From: Baffinella frigidus
Lineage: Eukaryota > Cryptophyceae > Cryptomonadales > Baffinellaceae
Reading direction: 5' to 3'
Assembly: GCA_026770585.1 (NCBI GenBank)
Contig: MU646780.1
Location: 81,271-95,325 of the forward strand
DNA: 14,055 nt
Shown here: positions 12,301 to 13,815 of the stretch, one piece after another
How the letters are laid out: each line of letters opens with the position of its first letter
Position numbering within the stretch: the first letter of the stretch is position 1
Position numbers and translations under genes: made by a program
Notes under the pieces: generated by a model
Database searches by the model: none
The model's input: only the letters and a program-made list of their open reading frames with translations
Told to the model about the DNA's origin: nothing

Positions 12301-13190
12301 GGAAGAGAGGGAGAGAGGGAGAGAGACAGATAGAGGAAAAGAGGGAGAGAGGGAGAGATAACGAGAGAGAGAGAGAGAGAAAGAGGGAGAGGAAGAGGGA
12401 GAGGGAGAGGGAGAGGGAGGGAAGGTCACGGGCTCGCGCACCACTTCTGCGAACGACGGTTGACTTAACCGGGAAGAGGTTGTACGTGTGGACGTCTCAA
12501 TTGCGGTGTCAACCTAATTACAGCATTCCTTAAAAACCTAATTAAAGCATTCCAGAGCACCTTCTGGTTTTCGGGAGTGATGGGAGTCTGGTTTCGCGCC
12601 GCAGCGTAACAAAATTGAGCAGCTCAGCTGCTCACCGCGAGCTGCTCACCTTTGTTCGGCGTGCCTGTGGCACCTTGTTTTTTTCTAGCTCTTCCTCACC
12701 TGCGTTGGCCGACTATTCGCAAGTTGATGTTCTGCATTTGCGGTACGAATTTGTCAACTTCGGATCGAAAACGAGCCCGGGCTCACCACATTAAAATCGG
12801 CCAGCACGAATCAGACTGAGCCAGTGCTAGGTGTCGTGTCCCTGACATCTGGTTCCTCAACCCAGCGATCCGGACTCGAGAGGTGTGTCCCTCATGTCCT
12901 GCGTGCACACGGTGCTGGTCGTCGGTGTGGATAGAACCTCTCCCCGAGAGGTGGTTCCTCAAGTATCGCGTCCCTGACATCCGTTCCCTCACCACAGCGA
13001 CCCGGGGCTGCGGCCGGACGTGAGCGTGATCCTCTCGATGCCCTTAAACACCTCCCACGTTATCGCGGCGGTCGAAGCCGGGTCTTCATTCTCTTCGCCG
13101 AACCCTCCTGGTCCGCCACCGCGCCTTTTTTGCCAGCTTCTGAAAACACCGCCTCTGAAAACGCGTCACTTGGACGGGAACCCTGCTTGA
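311..13190 (+). CDS. Multi-exon Ser/Thr protein kinase gene, IKS1-like (whole gene model)
   Basis: Model joins 311-378, 830-926, 1423-1474, 2571-2640, 3314-3468, 4173-4252, 5006-5083, 5966-6062, 6513-6580, 7119-7217, 8486-8589, 9748-9816, 10406-10514, 12080-12183 and 12998-13190. The total is 1,443 nt (480 codons plus stop). Every intron is GT...AG and every phase matches. All kinase subdomains from the glycine loop to the subdomain XI Arg are present in order, with Lys, Glu, HRD Asp, DLG Asp and the SPE Glu. Family knowledge: proteins of the yeast IKS1 type share a YY-x-x-FF segment before the glycine loop, an LDG-x-x-LG-x-YAVK-x-x-x-VGDN-x-x-WL stretch and a long hinge ending LFILMEYANGG. 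The likely role is cytosolic protein phosphorylation; the substrate is unknown. Exons 5 to 13 are firm, 14 and 15 likely, 1 to 4 tentative. The 5' end may lie before the window, and a further 3' exon cannot be excluded. Confidence 0.8.
380..829 (+). repeat. Two diverged copies of a ~280-nt unit (exon-end echo plus dispersed repeat)
   Basis: The stretch 350-500 is repeated with changes at 665-800. Each copy has a 'catccaggactg..gatcag' piece, then 'catcaagttgacgttctgg', 'ctgtcaactttggagtgg', and 'gcctcgccaa.ttggtgagccc'. The middle part belongs to a dispersed family with further copies near 7455, 7772, 8322 and 12705. No credible gene is seen between candidate exons 1 and 2. Confidence 0.7.
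830..926 (+). CDS. Candidate exon 2 (Ser/Arg-rich segment)
   Basis: The acceptor is gcgatcag ending at 829 and the donor is GTAGCG at 927. After one base finishing the exon 1 codon it reads PSLTRTRKSSIDRESRDSGG and continues GRSQNTSEAGSK, ending in phase 0. The composition resembles a disordered regulatory linker and is rich in Ser, Arg and Gly. The caveat is that the acceptor itself lies in a copy of the exon 1 end, so it could be a fortuitous AG. Both phases fit the neighbours. Confidence 0.35.
957..1130 (+). repeat. Two upstream echoes of the intron end and start of exon 3
   Basis: Sequences near 957-1010 and 1089-1128 share 'tgagatgtgacctggcgtgg', then a short tail ending cag, then an exon start resembling exon 3 (aactcgccaacgttggcggt and gactcgcctgcccgg). 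The real exon 3 at 1423 is the last copy. The copies carry intron sequence as well as exon sequence. Confidence 0.75.
1255..1406. mobile_element. 152-bp near-perfect fold-back element
   Basis: The arms are 1255-1323 and 1338-1406, 69 nt each with two mismatches, around a 14-nt loop. The outer end begins cttatctcagaaaacgagtt. Each arm also contains its own small palindrome (aaaacgag ttctaaaa ctcgtttt). The inner arm ends carry the gtcaactt/aagttgac pair seen in several other repeats of the window. It lies within the intron and ends 16 nt before exon 3. No coding capacity; the size fits a non-autonomous fold-back or MITE-like element. A clear target-site duplication is not visible. Confidence 0.9.
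1423..1474 (+). CDS. Candidate exon 3 (small N-terminal exon)
   Basis: The acceptor gtgtgtgcag ends at 1422; the donor GTACTC begins at 1475. It reads DSPSLAVGAGRVSMTRS in phase 0 and ends in phase 1, matching exon 4. Two truncated copies of its start lie upstream, as for most other exons of this gene, and this supports it as a real exon edge. No domain is recognised. The 152-bp hairpin ends 16 nt before it, so any branch point would lie in or beyond the hairpin. Confidence 0.4.
1475..1673 (+). other. Intron sequence, no gene seen
   Basis: This is unique-looking intron sequence between exon 3 and the next fold-back element. It includes a short direct repeat 'agtcaa.cccctgc' at 1489 and 1510. 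No ORF with recognisable content is present. Confidence 0.6.
1674..1827. mobile_element. 154-bp fold-back element with nested inverted repeats
   Basis: The outer arms 1674-1698 and 1803-1827 are perfect 25-nt inverted repeats (cgagtattttccgaaaatac...). Inner arms 1711-1728 and 1762-1780 form a second inverted pair containing cgaaa.ttactacac. That inner motif also occurs in the 189-bp element family (near 2363 and 9058) and near 13381, suggesting shared ancestry. No coding capacity. Confidence 0.85.
1828..2316 (+). other. Intron sequence, no gene seen
   Basis: This stretch holds no convincing coding region. Several 60 to 100 codon frames overlap on both strands without recognisable motifs and are attributed to chance. 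Near its end, at 2305-2315, 'ctggcagcgag' repeats the acceptor and first bases of exon 4, a short upstream echo. Confidence 0.55.
2317..2505. mobile_element. 189-bp MITE-like element, CACACGAG family, copy 1
   Basis: Terminal inverted repeats begin CACACGAGGCT and end AGCCTCGTGTG. The arms extend about 85 to 90 nt through ggtaacagaataaaagt and a core attggtcacgtggcgcccgc, so the whole element folds on itself. Flanks are GAGC on the left and GAGG on the right, an imperfect 4-bp target duplication. It is the same length as copy 2 at 8944-9132 and shares its core acgtgaccaatc...gaaa.ttactacacaa in opposite orientation. It is non-coding and lies in the intron before exon 4. Confidence 0.85.
2571..2640 (+). 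CDS. Candidate exon 4 (Ala/Ser-rich segment)
   Basis: The acceptor tgtctggcag ends at 2570; the donor GTACCG begins at 2641. In the phase demanded by exons 3 and 5 it reads RSAAAQAAATNRAASNDPRP then SE and a split Arg. A downstream echo at 2799-2824 repeats the exon end (NNDARPSER in the same frame) and is followed by gt. A short echo of its start sits at 2305. The content resembles a disordered linker before the kinase domain. Confidence 0.55.
2641..3313 (+). repeat. Intron 4: tandem echoes and C-rich tracts
   Basis: The intron start 'ctgccctccgccaccccagacatcaac' recurs at 2650 and 2921 and, shortened, near 3014. The exon 4 end echo is at 2799-2824. Near the 3' end, 'c.ggcaggaccc' occurs at 3163, 3232 and 3310, each after a 'cacacacgtcccccc'-like tract; the last is the exon 5 acceptor. 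An imperfect inverted pair aataggaggttgaat / attcaattaggcctcctatt lies at 2725-2785. Most of 2930-3180 reappears inverted at about 5540-5940. Confidence 0.75.
3314..3468 (+). CDS. Exon 5: linker and entry to the kinase domain (YYK-FF segment)
   Basis: The acceptor ccggcag ends at 3313 and the donor GTTCGC begins at 3469. The phase matches both neighbours. It encodes a Ser/Thr/Pro-rich linker and then ESMSPGYYKCFFRPVRRIGT, where the final Gly-Thr starts the glycine loop continued as GAYGSV in exon 6. A YY-x-x-FF segment just before the glycine loop is typical of IKS1-type kinases (family knowledge). Upstream echoes of the acceptor with gaccc at 3163 and 3232 support the start. An alternative acceptor (cag ending 3323) would keep the same frame but break the phase with exon 4. 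Confidence 0.8.
3469..4172 (+). repeat. Intron 5 with three in-frame echoes of the glycine-loop exon start
   Basis: Copies at 3614-3655, 3745-3782 and 3847-3888 each carry an intron end like 'ataacagcgtgtgcctgacag' followed by an exon start. Translated in the exon 6 frame they give GAYGSAWETHT, GASGSVWEA and GTYGSVLEAYT, versus GAYGSVWEARHT in the real exon. Each then runs into caccctcgcaca-type repeats. A hairpin aagttgac / gtcaactt lies at 3910-3948. Confidence 0.85.
4173..4252 (+). CDS. Exon 6: glycine-rich loop and catalytic lysine
   Basis: The acceptor aaacccag ends at 4172; the donor is GTCAAA at 4253. With the split Gly from exon 5 it reads G-AYGSVWEARHTMDGVTLGTY then AVKIAP. GTGAYGSV is the ATP-binding glycine loop, and the Lys of YAVKI (codon 4241-4243) is the expected ATP-anchoring lysine of subdomain II. 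The stretch MDGVTLGTYAVKIAP joins exon 7's VGDNRAW, the IKS1-like signature. Three start echoes precede it and several end echoes follow. Confidence 0.88.
4253..4565 (+). repeat. Tandem echoes of the exon 6 end and its donor
   Basis: The motif 'gtcaaaatcgctccggtcaaatactagtcaa' spans the exon 6 end and intron start. Degraded copies follow near 4282, 4364, 4428, 4478, 4514 and 4549. The copy at 4364 (ctgtcaagatcgctccggta) still reads AVKIAPVK. The spacing is irregular, so this is a decayed array and not a clean satellite. Confidence 0.75.
4566..5005 (+). other. Rest of intron 6: short hairpin and (CCCGAAA)n array
   Basis: No gene is seen. A hairpin ctgtcaacttt / aaagttgacag lies at about 4836-4876. 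At 4934-4996 a heptamer array moves from CCCTAAA to CCCGAAA and abuts the exon 7 acceptor. The 401-codon minus-strand frame that starts here and runs to about 6057 is antisense to true exons and full of repeats. Confidence 0.7.
5006..5083 (+). CDS. Exon 7: alphaC helix
   Basis: The acceptor caatgcag ends at 5005; the donor GTACCG begins at 5084; phase 0 on both sides. It reads VGDNRAWLRKNLREVFNLQA then LKHSNV. The Glu of LREV is the expected alphaC glutamate pairing with the exon 6 lysine, and LKHSNV leads into the VQYLHCW strand of exon 8. A nearly complete second copy lies at 5388-5457. Six echoes of the exon end and donor follow immediately. Confidence 0.88.
5078..5284 (+). repeat. Splice-donor minisatellite: six copies of AACGTG|GTACCGCCCCCACCCGCC plus one inverted
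   Basis: The junction of exon 7 and its intron is repeated in tandem with starts near 5078, 5114, 5140, 5165, 5188 and 5218. Some copies include 'cagtgactttc'. At about 5253-5284 an inverted copy (ggcgggtgggggtggtacc) closes a hairpin with the last direct unit. Each unit keeps acgtg|gtacc, so each is a potential donor sequence. Confidence 0.92.
5388..5457 (+). pseudogene. Second copy of exon 7 lacking an acceptor
   Basis: About 70 nt are nearly identical to exon 7, from 'caaccgggcgtggctgagga' to 'aacgtg', changing the codon before Asn from TCT to TAC (HSNV to HYNV). The donor GTACCG is kept. Upstream, 'acggcgt' replaces 'ttggaga' and no AG acceptor stands at the matching place, so it is probably not spliced in, although a cryptic acceptor cannot be excluded. 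Confidence 0.8.
5540..5945 (-). repeat. Inverted copy of intron 4 sequence inside intron 7
   Basis: Read on the minus strand this segment matches 2930-3180 of the plus strand in order: caacatcacaccgactctct, ttccgtgct, agacatca, atcaacggttgcctg, ggggcgaggctg, ctcgcacgagtcacaca, caggacc. It holds internal tandem units of its own. The order and orientation indicate duplication with inversion, possibly by a mobile element whose ends I cannot define. Confidence 0.75.
5715..5837 (+). pseudogene. Two upstream echoes of exon 8
   Basis: At 5715-5730 'gacaggtgcagtacctg' repeats the acceptor and first codons of exon 8. At 5781-5837 a longer copy reads VRYLHCWLEPHQKSPF, but its acceptor is changed from gcag to gcac, removing the AG. 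The intact exon 8 is the last and fullest copy. Confidence 0.85.
5966..6062 (+). CDS. Exon 8: beta4-beta5 strands and hinge
   Basis: The acceptor gggttgcag ends at 5965; the donor GTGGAC begins at 6063; phase 0 in, phase 1 out. It reads VQYLHCWLEPHQNSPFAPRV then PCLFILMEYANG. FILMEYANG is the beta5 strand with Met as likely gatekeeper followed by the hinge, and HCWLE lies on beta4. The following Gly codon is split with exon 9 (NGGNL). Confidence 0.9.
6083..6312 (+). repeat. CTAC/CCAC tetranucleotide microsatellite and C-rich tract
   Basis: A long run of CTAC units, some CCAC, is followed by ccctccctccctccc. Frames through it read PTYLPTYLP and are not genes. It lies about 20 nt after the exon 8 donor. 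Confidence 0.9.
6399..6495 (+). repeat. Three upstream echoes of exon 9 start
   Basis: 'aacctggagacacgctggctga' (6399-6420), 'ccctggcgacacactcgctga' and 'actagacacactcgctgac' are progressively degraded copies of the exon 9 start aacctggagacgtacctggg. Each is linked to a 'tcatcacgac'-like spacer that also precedes the true acceptor. Confidence 0.7.
6513..6580 (+). CDS. Exon 9: start of the C-lobe with a basic insert
   Basis: The acceptor accgtgcag ends at 6512; the donor GTCCCC begins at 6581; phase 1 in, phase 0 out. After the split Gly it reads NLETYLGLDEPKKKRALLSD then EE. NLETYL is the alphaD region; KKKRALLSDEE followed by VVSAATDMAKGL from exon 10 resembles the [RK]-rich LS[DE]EE segment of IKS1-type kinases. 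The donor is weak, and the open frame runs on about 25 codons, so a later donor is possible, but this one gives the best family fit. Confidence 0.8.
6581..7118 (+). repeat. Intron 9 with echoes of exon 10 start and fragments of a small repeat
   Basis: Short echoes 'caggttgtgag' stand at 6714 and 6730. Longer ones are at 6839-6890 (reads VVSAATDMAKGLQNLHSEL) and 6969-7033 (VVSASTDMSKGVQNLHTFGI). Both longer copies keep the frame, and the second keeps its cag acceptor. At 6766-6815 and 7053-7105 lie fragments like 'gggccctacggcctaccgtag...aactaccc', matching the end of the 141-bp element at 7960-8100. CCCTAAA-like bits lie at 6630-6690. Confidence 0.8.
7119..7217 (+). CDS. Exon 10: alphaE helix and HRD catalytic loop
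   Basis: The acceptor ctacgcag ends at 7118; the donor GTGCGC begins at 7218; phase 0 on both sides. It reads VVSAATDMAKGLQYLHSLGI then VHRDLKPANIIIH. HRDLKPAN is the subdomain VIb catalytic loop of a Ser/Thr kinase: Asp is the catalytic base, the Lys two residues on is Ser/Thr-type, and Asn binds metal. This is the most diagnostic exon of the gene. It is the last and only complete member of a series of start copies. Confidence 0.95.
7218..7811 (+). other. First part of intron 10, no gene seen
   Basis: It contains copies of the dispersed repeat 'attctcaagttggcatg...tgcggtacaaacc.gtc' near 7455-7525 and 7772-7830, and an echo of the exon 11 start at 7720-7750 (gtgaacgaggatacataggt with the acceptor lost). 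Short frames on both strands have no recognisable content. Confidence 0.6.
7812..8271. mobile_element. 460-bp inverted repeat with a nested 141-bp element
   Basis: The outer arms 7812-7905 and 8178-8271 are 94 nt each with three mismatches, containing ccttgacagc, agagcccggactcacc, gaattggtga and agactagacacagtctagtt. Between them, 7960-7979 and 8081-8100 are perfect 20-nt inverted repeats (ggactaaaaatggggtagtt) bounding a 141-bp element with palindromic 'cctaggac' and 'ggcctacggtaggc' inside. An exon 11 start echo (gtgaacgaggatgcggcggt) sits at 8119-8151 inside the outer repeat, so the outer arms either captured intron sequence or inverted around it. Confidence 0.85.
8368..8402 (+). repeat. 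Third upstream echo of exon 11 start
   Basis: 'atcag gcgaacgaggatacagaggt gggacgggcg' copies the exon 11 acceptor and first eight codons with GTG changed to GCG. Earlier echoes are at 7720 and 8119. Confidence 0.8.
8486..8589 (+). CDS. Exon 11: metal-binding DLG motif and start of activation segment
   Basis: The acceptor caaacag ends at 8485; the donor GTCACC begins at 8590; phase 0 in, phase 2 out. It reads VNEDTEVGRAGRARMIISDL then GQSQRLSENRGASK and a split Arg. IISDLG is the subdomain VII DFG position with Leu for Phe. It joins exon 12 as KRSGTTGTVRFCSPE. Upstream start echoes at 7720, 8119 and 8370 and downstream end echoes at 8649, 8779, 8886 and 9234 bracket it. Confidence 0.9.
8590..9300 (+). 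repeat. Four downstream echoes of exon 11 end
   Basis: Copies of 'cgcctttctgagaaccgcgg cgcttccaagcggtc' occur at 8649-8690, 8779-8819, 8886-8944 and 9234-9273. Each is followed by intron-start-like 'gcccaccttcttcttct' and 'c.ttgagatgat' pieces, so exon end and intron start were copied together. The third copy is interrupted by the 189-bp element at 8944. Confidence 0.88.
8944..9132. mobile_element. 189-bp MITE-like element, CACACGAG family, copy 2
   Basis: The ends are CACACGAGAATG and (inverted) CACACGAGAACG; similarity continues to cctattta. A GCCC target duplication flanks it (8940-8943 and 9133-9136). Joining the flanks restores 'ggtcgccctcccttcttctt', which matches the uninterrupted echo 'ggtcacccacccttcttctt' at 8589, so an empty site exists in the same window. 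Inside are an 8-bp hairpin actagcca / tggctagt and the core acgtgaccaatcaacgaaagttactacacaa. Confidence 0.9.
9301..9465 (+). other. Intron 11 remainder, no gene seen
   Basis: Contains another TTC-rich copy of the intron unit (cttcttctgattgtttgctctcaagtctggagatg) and otherwise unremarkable sequence. Confidence 0.5.
9466..9630. mobile_element. 165-bp fold-back element
   Basis: The ends cgctgtgcagagaagttggc and the inverse at 9608-9630 are a perfect 23-nt pair. The pairing continues through aattggagccattttgtc.acttttgaga around a short loop near 9546-9551. It has no coding capacity, and target duplication is not evident. Both strands carry 140 to 156 codon frames through it, which the symmetry explains. 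Confidence 0.88.
9660..9725 (+). repeat. Short tandem duplication in intron 11
   Basis: 'gtgtcgtgtccaaccccgtactgatcagatcct' is followed by a second copy 'gtgtcgtgtccagccccgtactgatgcgag'. It lies just upstream of the exon 12 acceptor. Confidence 0.85.
9748..9816 (+). CDS. Exon 12: activation segment P+1 loop with SPE motif
   Basis: The acceptor cttgctcag ends at 9747. The donor is taken as GTGCGA at 9817, phase 2, which restores the frame with exon 13. It reads SGTTGTVRFCSPEMLDEMFP then DG and a split Val. GTVRFCSPE is subdomain VIII, with SPE in place of APE and its Glu kept. TT before GTV is a plausible activation-loop phosphosite. The open frame continues to about 9860, and a GC donor at 9848 (CACAG|GCACCC) would also be in phase, adding ten residues. 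Confidence 0.85.
9850..10118 (+). repeat. Interstitial heptamer array (CCCTAAA, CCCTGAA, CCCCAAA)
   Basis: About 270 bp of mixed telomere-type heptamers in the CCCTAAA orientation, starting about 35 nt after the exon 12 donor. No gene. Confidence 0.9.
10162..10218 (+). pseudogene. Upstream echo of exon 13
   Basis: 'aacgtgaaccactggtcgac gaaggccgtcgtttggagcc ttggagccatttt' copies the first half of exon 13 and in its frame reads NVNHWSTKAVVWSLGAIF. The conserved Asp of KADVW is Val here, and no AG acceptor precedes it. Confidence 0.88.
10235..10360 (+). repeat. (CCCTACA)n heptamer array
   Basis: Repeats of caccctacaccctacaccct with a few CCCTAAA and CCCTGCA units. It is another 7-nt variant, upstream of exon 13. 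At 10366-10392 a piece 'cttgaaggtcagatcctttgaccatcaa' resembles the hairpin at 11837-11865. Confidence 0.9.
10406..10514 (+). CDS. Exon 13: subdomain IX (KADVWSLG)
   Basis: The acceptor tatcccag ends at 10405; the donor GTGCCA begins at 10515; phase 2 in, phase 0 out. It reads RYVNDWSTKADVWSLGAIFF then CLCFSELPFEEIEDLQ. KADVWSLGAIFF is the alphaF helix, with the conserved Asp that anchors the catalytic loop. ELPF follows as in most kinases of this fold. A start echo lies 240 nt upstream. Confidence 0.92.
10515..11773 (+). other. First part of intron 13: assorted short repeats, no gene
   Basis: It holds a degraded fragment of the 141-bp element near 10567-10600 (cctaggactctttggtaggc); a TTGGTTAAT-type tandem tract at 10697-10790; a direct repeat tggcagcgtttgtac at 10825 and 10869 with hairpin gtaccagg / cctggtac; hairpins gattacct / aggtaatc (11095-11113) and acgtgct / agcacgt (11234-11253); and a TTTAGGG-orientation array at 11316-11371. 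The 130-codon minus-strand frame at 11456-11848 has no recognisable domain. Confidence 0.65.
11774..11836 (+). pseudogene. Upstream echo of exon 14
   Basis: 'ggcaggaactcgcggaggcg atctcgggagcgaggagcgt gccgcgctcttcgaa' repeats the acceptor and about 50 nt of exon 14 with few changes. In the exon frame it reads ELAEAISGARSVPRSSN. It then diverges into the hairpin cluster. Confidence 0.9.
11837..11940. repeat. Cluster of three consecutive hairpins
   Basis: cttgatggtcaaa / tttgaccatcaag (13 bp, 3-nt loop) at 11837-11865; gggcgcgttggtgtga / tcacaccaacgcgccc (16 bp, 3-nt loop) at 11871-11905; cgttggtgtgatg / catcacatcaacg (12 of 13) at 11911-11940. The second and third share cgttggtgtgat, so one may derive from the other. 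Function unknown. Confidence 0.92.
12080..12183 (+). CDS. Exon 14: C-lobe helices (subdomain X region)
   Basis: The acceptor tctcggcag ends at 12079; the donor is taken as GTGCAC at 12184, phase 2. It reads ELAEAISGARSVPRPSKPAR then PPSFLLLLDATLQR and a split Ser. With exon 13 (EEIEDLQ) and exon 15 (DPGLRPDV) this gives the usual order of alphaG region, LLD-x-x-LQ helix and then DP-x-x-RP. Start echo at 11774. The family match is weaker than in the catalytic exons, as expected for this region. Confidence 0.78.
12199..12421 (+). repeat. GGGAGA-type purine microsatellite
   Basis: A polypurine run of gagagggagagag units starting about 15 nt after the exon 14 donor. The frames through it read GREGERERGR on the plus strand and SLSPSLPLSL on the minus strand and are not genes. 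Confidence 0.95.
12422..12997 (+). other. Rest of intron 14: small repeats and echoes of exon 15 start
   Basis: A direct repeat cctaattacagcattcc / cctaattaaagcattcc lies at 12513 and 12538; a palindrome gagcagctcagctgctc near 12616, followed by gagctgctc; a copy of the dispersed aagttgatgttctg...gtcaactt repeat near 12705-12775. At about 12829-12880 'cgtgtccctgacatctggttcctcaacccagcgatccgg' echoes the intron end and first bases of exon 15 (cgtccctgacatccgttccctcaccacagcgacccgg). Confidence 0.75.
12998..13190 (+). CDS. Exon 15: subdomain XI and C-terminal tail, probably terminal
   Basis: The acceptor ctcaccacag ends at 12997. It completes a Ser codon, then reads DPGLRPDVSVILSMPLNTSH and runs open to TGA at 13188-13190, ending HLDGNPA. 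The Arg of LRPD is the conserved subdomain XI arginine that pairs with the SPE Glu. The tail is Pro/Ser-rich. A donor at CAC|GTTATC (13059) or CTG|GTCCGC would make the exon shorter and imply another exon further on. A diverged copy follows at 13191-13236 and 13465-13535. Confidence 0.75.
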
Positions 13191-13535
13191 CGTGAGCGTG
13201 ATCCTCGCTATGCCTTTGAATGCCTCCCACGCTATCCACTCGAGGCTGGAAGAGGGGGTATTTTGAATGTGGGGTTGTTAAATTTAGTACCAGTTACGGG
13301 CATGCTTGGTCACGTAGCTCAAGTTATAACTTGAGCTCAAGTTATAACTTGAGATACGTGACCGAATGCCCCTGTGTGTATGAAAATTACTGCACATTTC
13401 TTTTTCCCTCTTCACTTGTAAAAGAATGACTGTTTTAAAATAGTCACACTTCTAGACTCGAGTTGATGGTGGCCGTCGAAGGAGGGTCTTCTCCTTCTTC
13501 GCCCAACGTTCCTGGTCTGCCTCTCCCCCCCTTAA
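13191..13535 (+). pseudogene. Diverged downstream copy of exon 15, split by an inserted element
   Basis: 13191-13236 (gacgtgagcgtgatcctcgc...cccacgctatc) and 13465-13535 (ggtggccgtcgaaggagggt cttctccttcttcgcccaac) are together collinear with exon 15 at 13017-13115. The insert between them is the fold-back element at 13237-13464. The exon 15 copy is therefore the empty-site equivalent. Confidence 0.85.
13237..13464. mobile_element. MITE-like element, diverged member of the CACACGAG family
   Basis: The ends CACTCGAG and (inverted) AACTCGAG bracket about 228 bp. The left part aligns with copy 2: 'gctggaagagggggtatttt gaatgtggggttgt' versus 'gccggaggatcctatttata tgtggggttgt'. The core holds ggtcacgta and tacgtgacc around two tandem copies of the 18-bp palindrome ctcaagttataacttgag (13318-13353), then gaaaattactgcaca. 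The 4-bp flanks (TATC, GATG) no longer match. Confidence 0.8.
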
Positions 13536-13548
13536 CCCCTGAACCTTC

Positions 13549-13652
13549 AACTCTGGACTCTGGACCCTGGACCCTGGACTCTGGACCCTGGACCCTGGAC
13601 CCTGGACCCTGGACTCTGGACCCTGGACCCTGGACCCTGGACTCTGGACACT
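13549..13652 (+). repeat. (TGGACCC)n heptamer minisatellite
   Basis: Alternating ctggaccctggaccctggac and ctggactctgg units, seven-base period. It is a further CCC-containing heptamer variant, outside the exon model. Confidence 0.93.
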
Positions 13653-13698
13653 GAAAAGAGGCGGGAAAGGGAAGAAAAGAGGCACGGTCAAAACGTTT

Positions 13699-13790
13699 GT
13701 CTTCTTCTTCTTCTGCGTCTTCTTCTTCTGCGTCTTCTTCTTCTTCTTCTTCTTCTGTGTCTTCTTCTTCTTCTTCTTCTTCTTCTTCTG
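13699..13790 (+). repeat. (TTC)n microsatellite
   Basis: A cttcttcttct run with tgcgt and tgtgt interruptions. Frames on the minus strand give poly-Lys/Arg and are not genes. A strong hairpin gagccccctc / ggggggctc follows near 13797-13815. Confidence 0.95.
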
Positions 13791-13815
13791 CTGATGGAGC
13801 CCCTCTCGGGGGGCT

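Noticed and set aside
11935-12533. Frames rich in SLSPSLPLS (minus) and GREGERERG (plus)
   Set aside because: Polypurine microsatellite; only the first part of one plus frame coincides with exon 14.
2641-13535. Processed (mRNA-derived) pseudogene copies as the source of the exon echoes
   Set aside because: The echoes carry intron bases next to exon bases and never join two exons, which excludes an mRNA origin.
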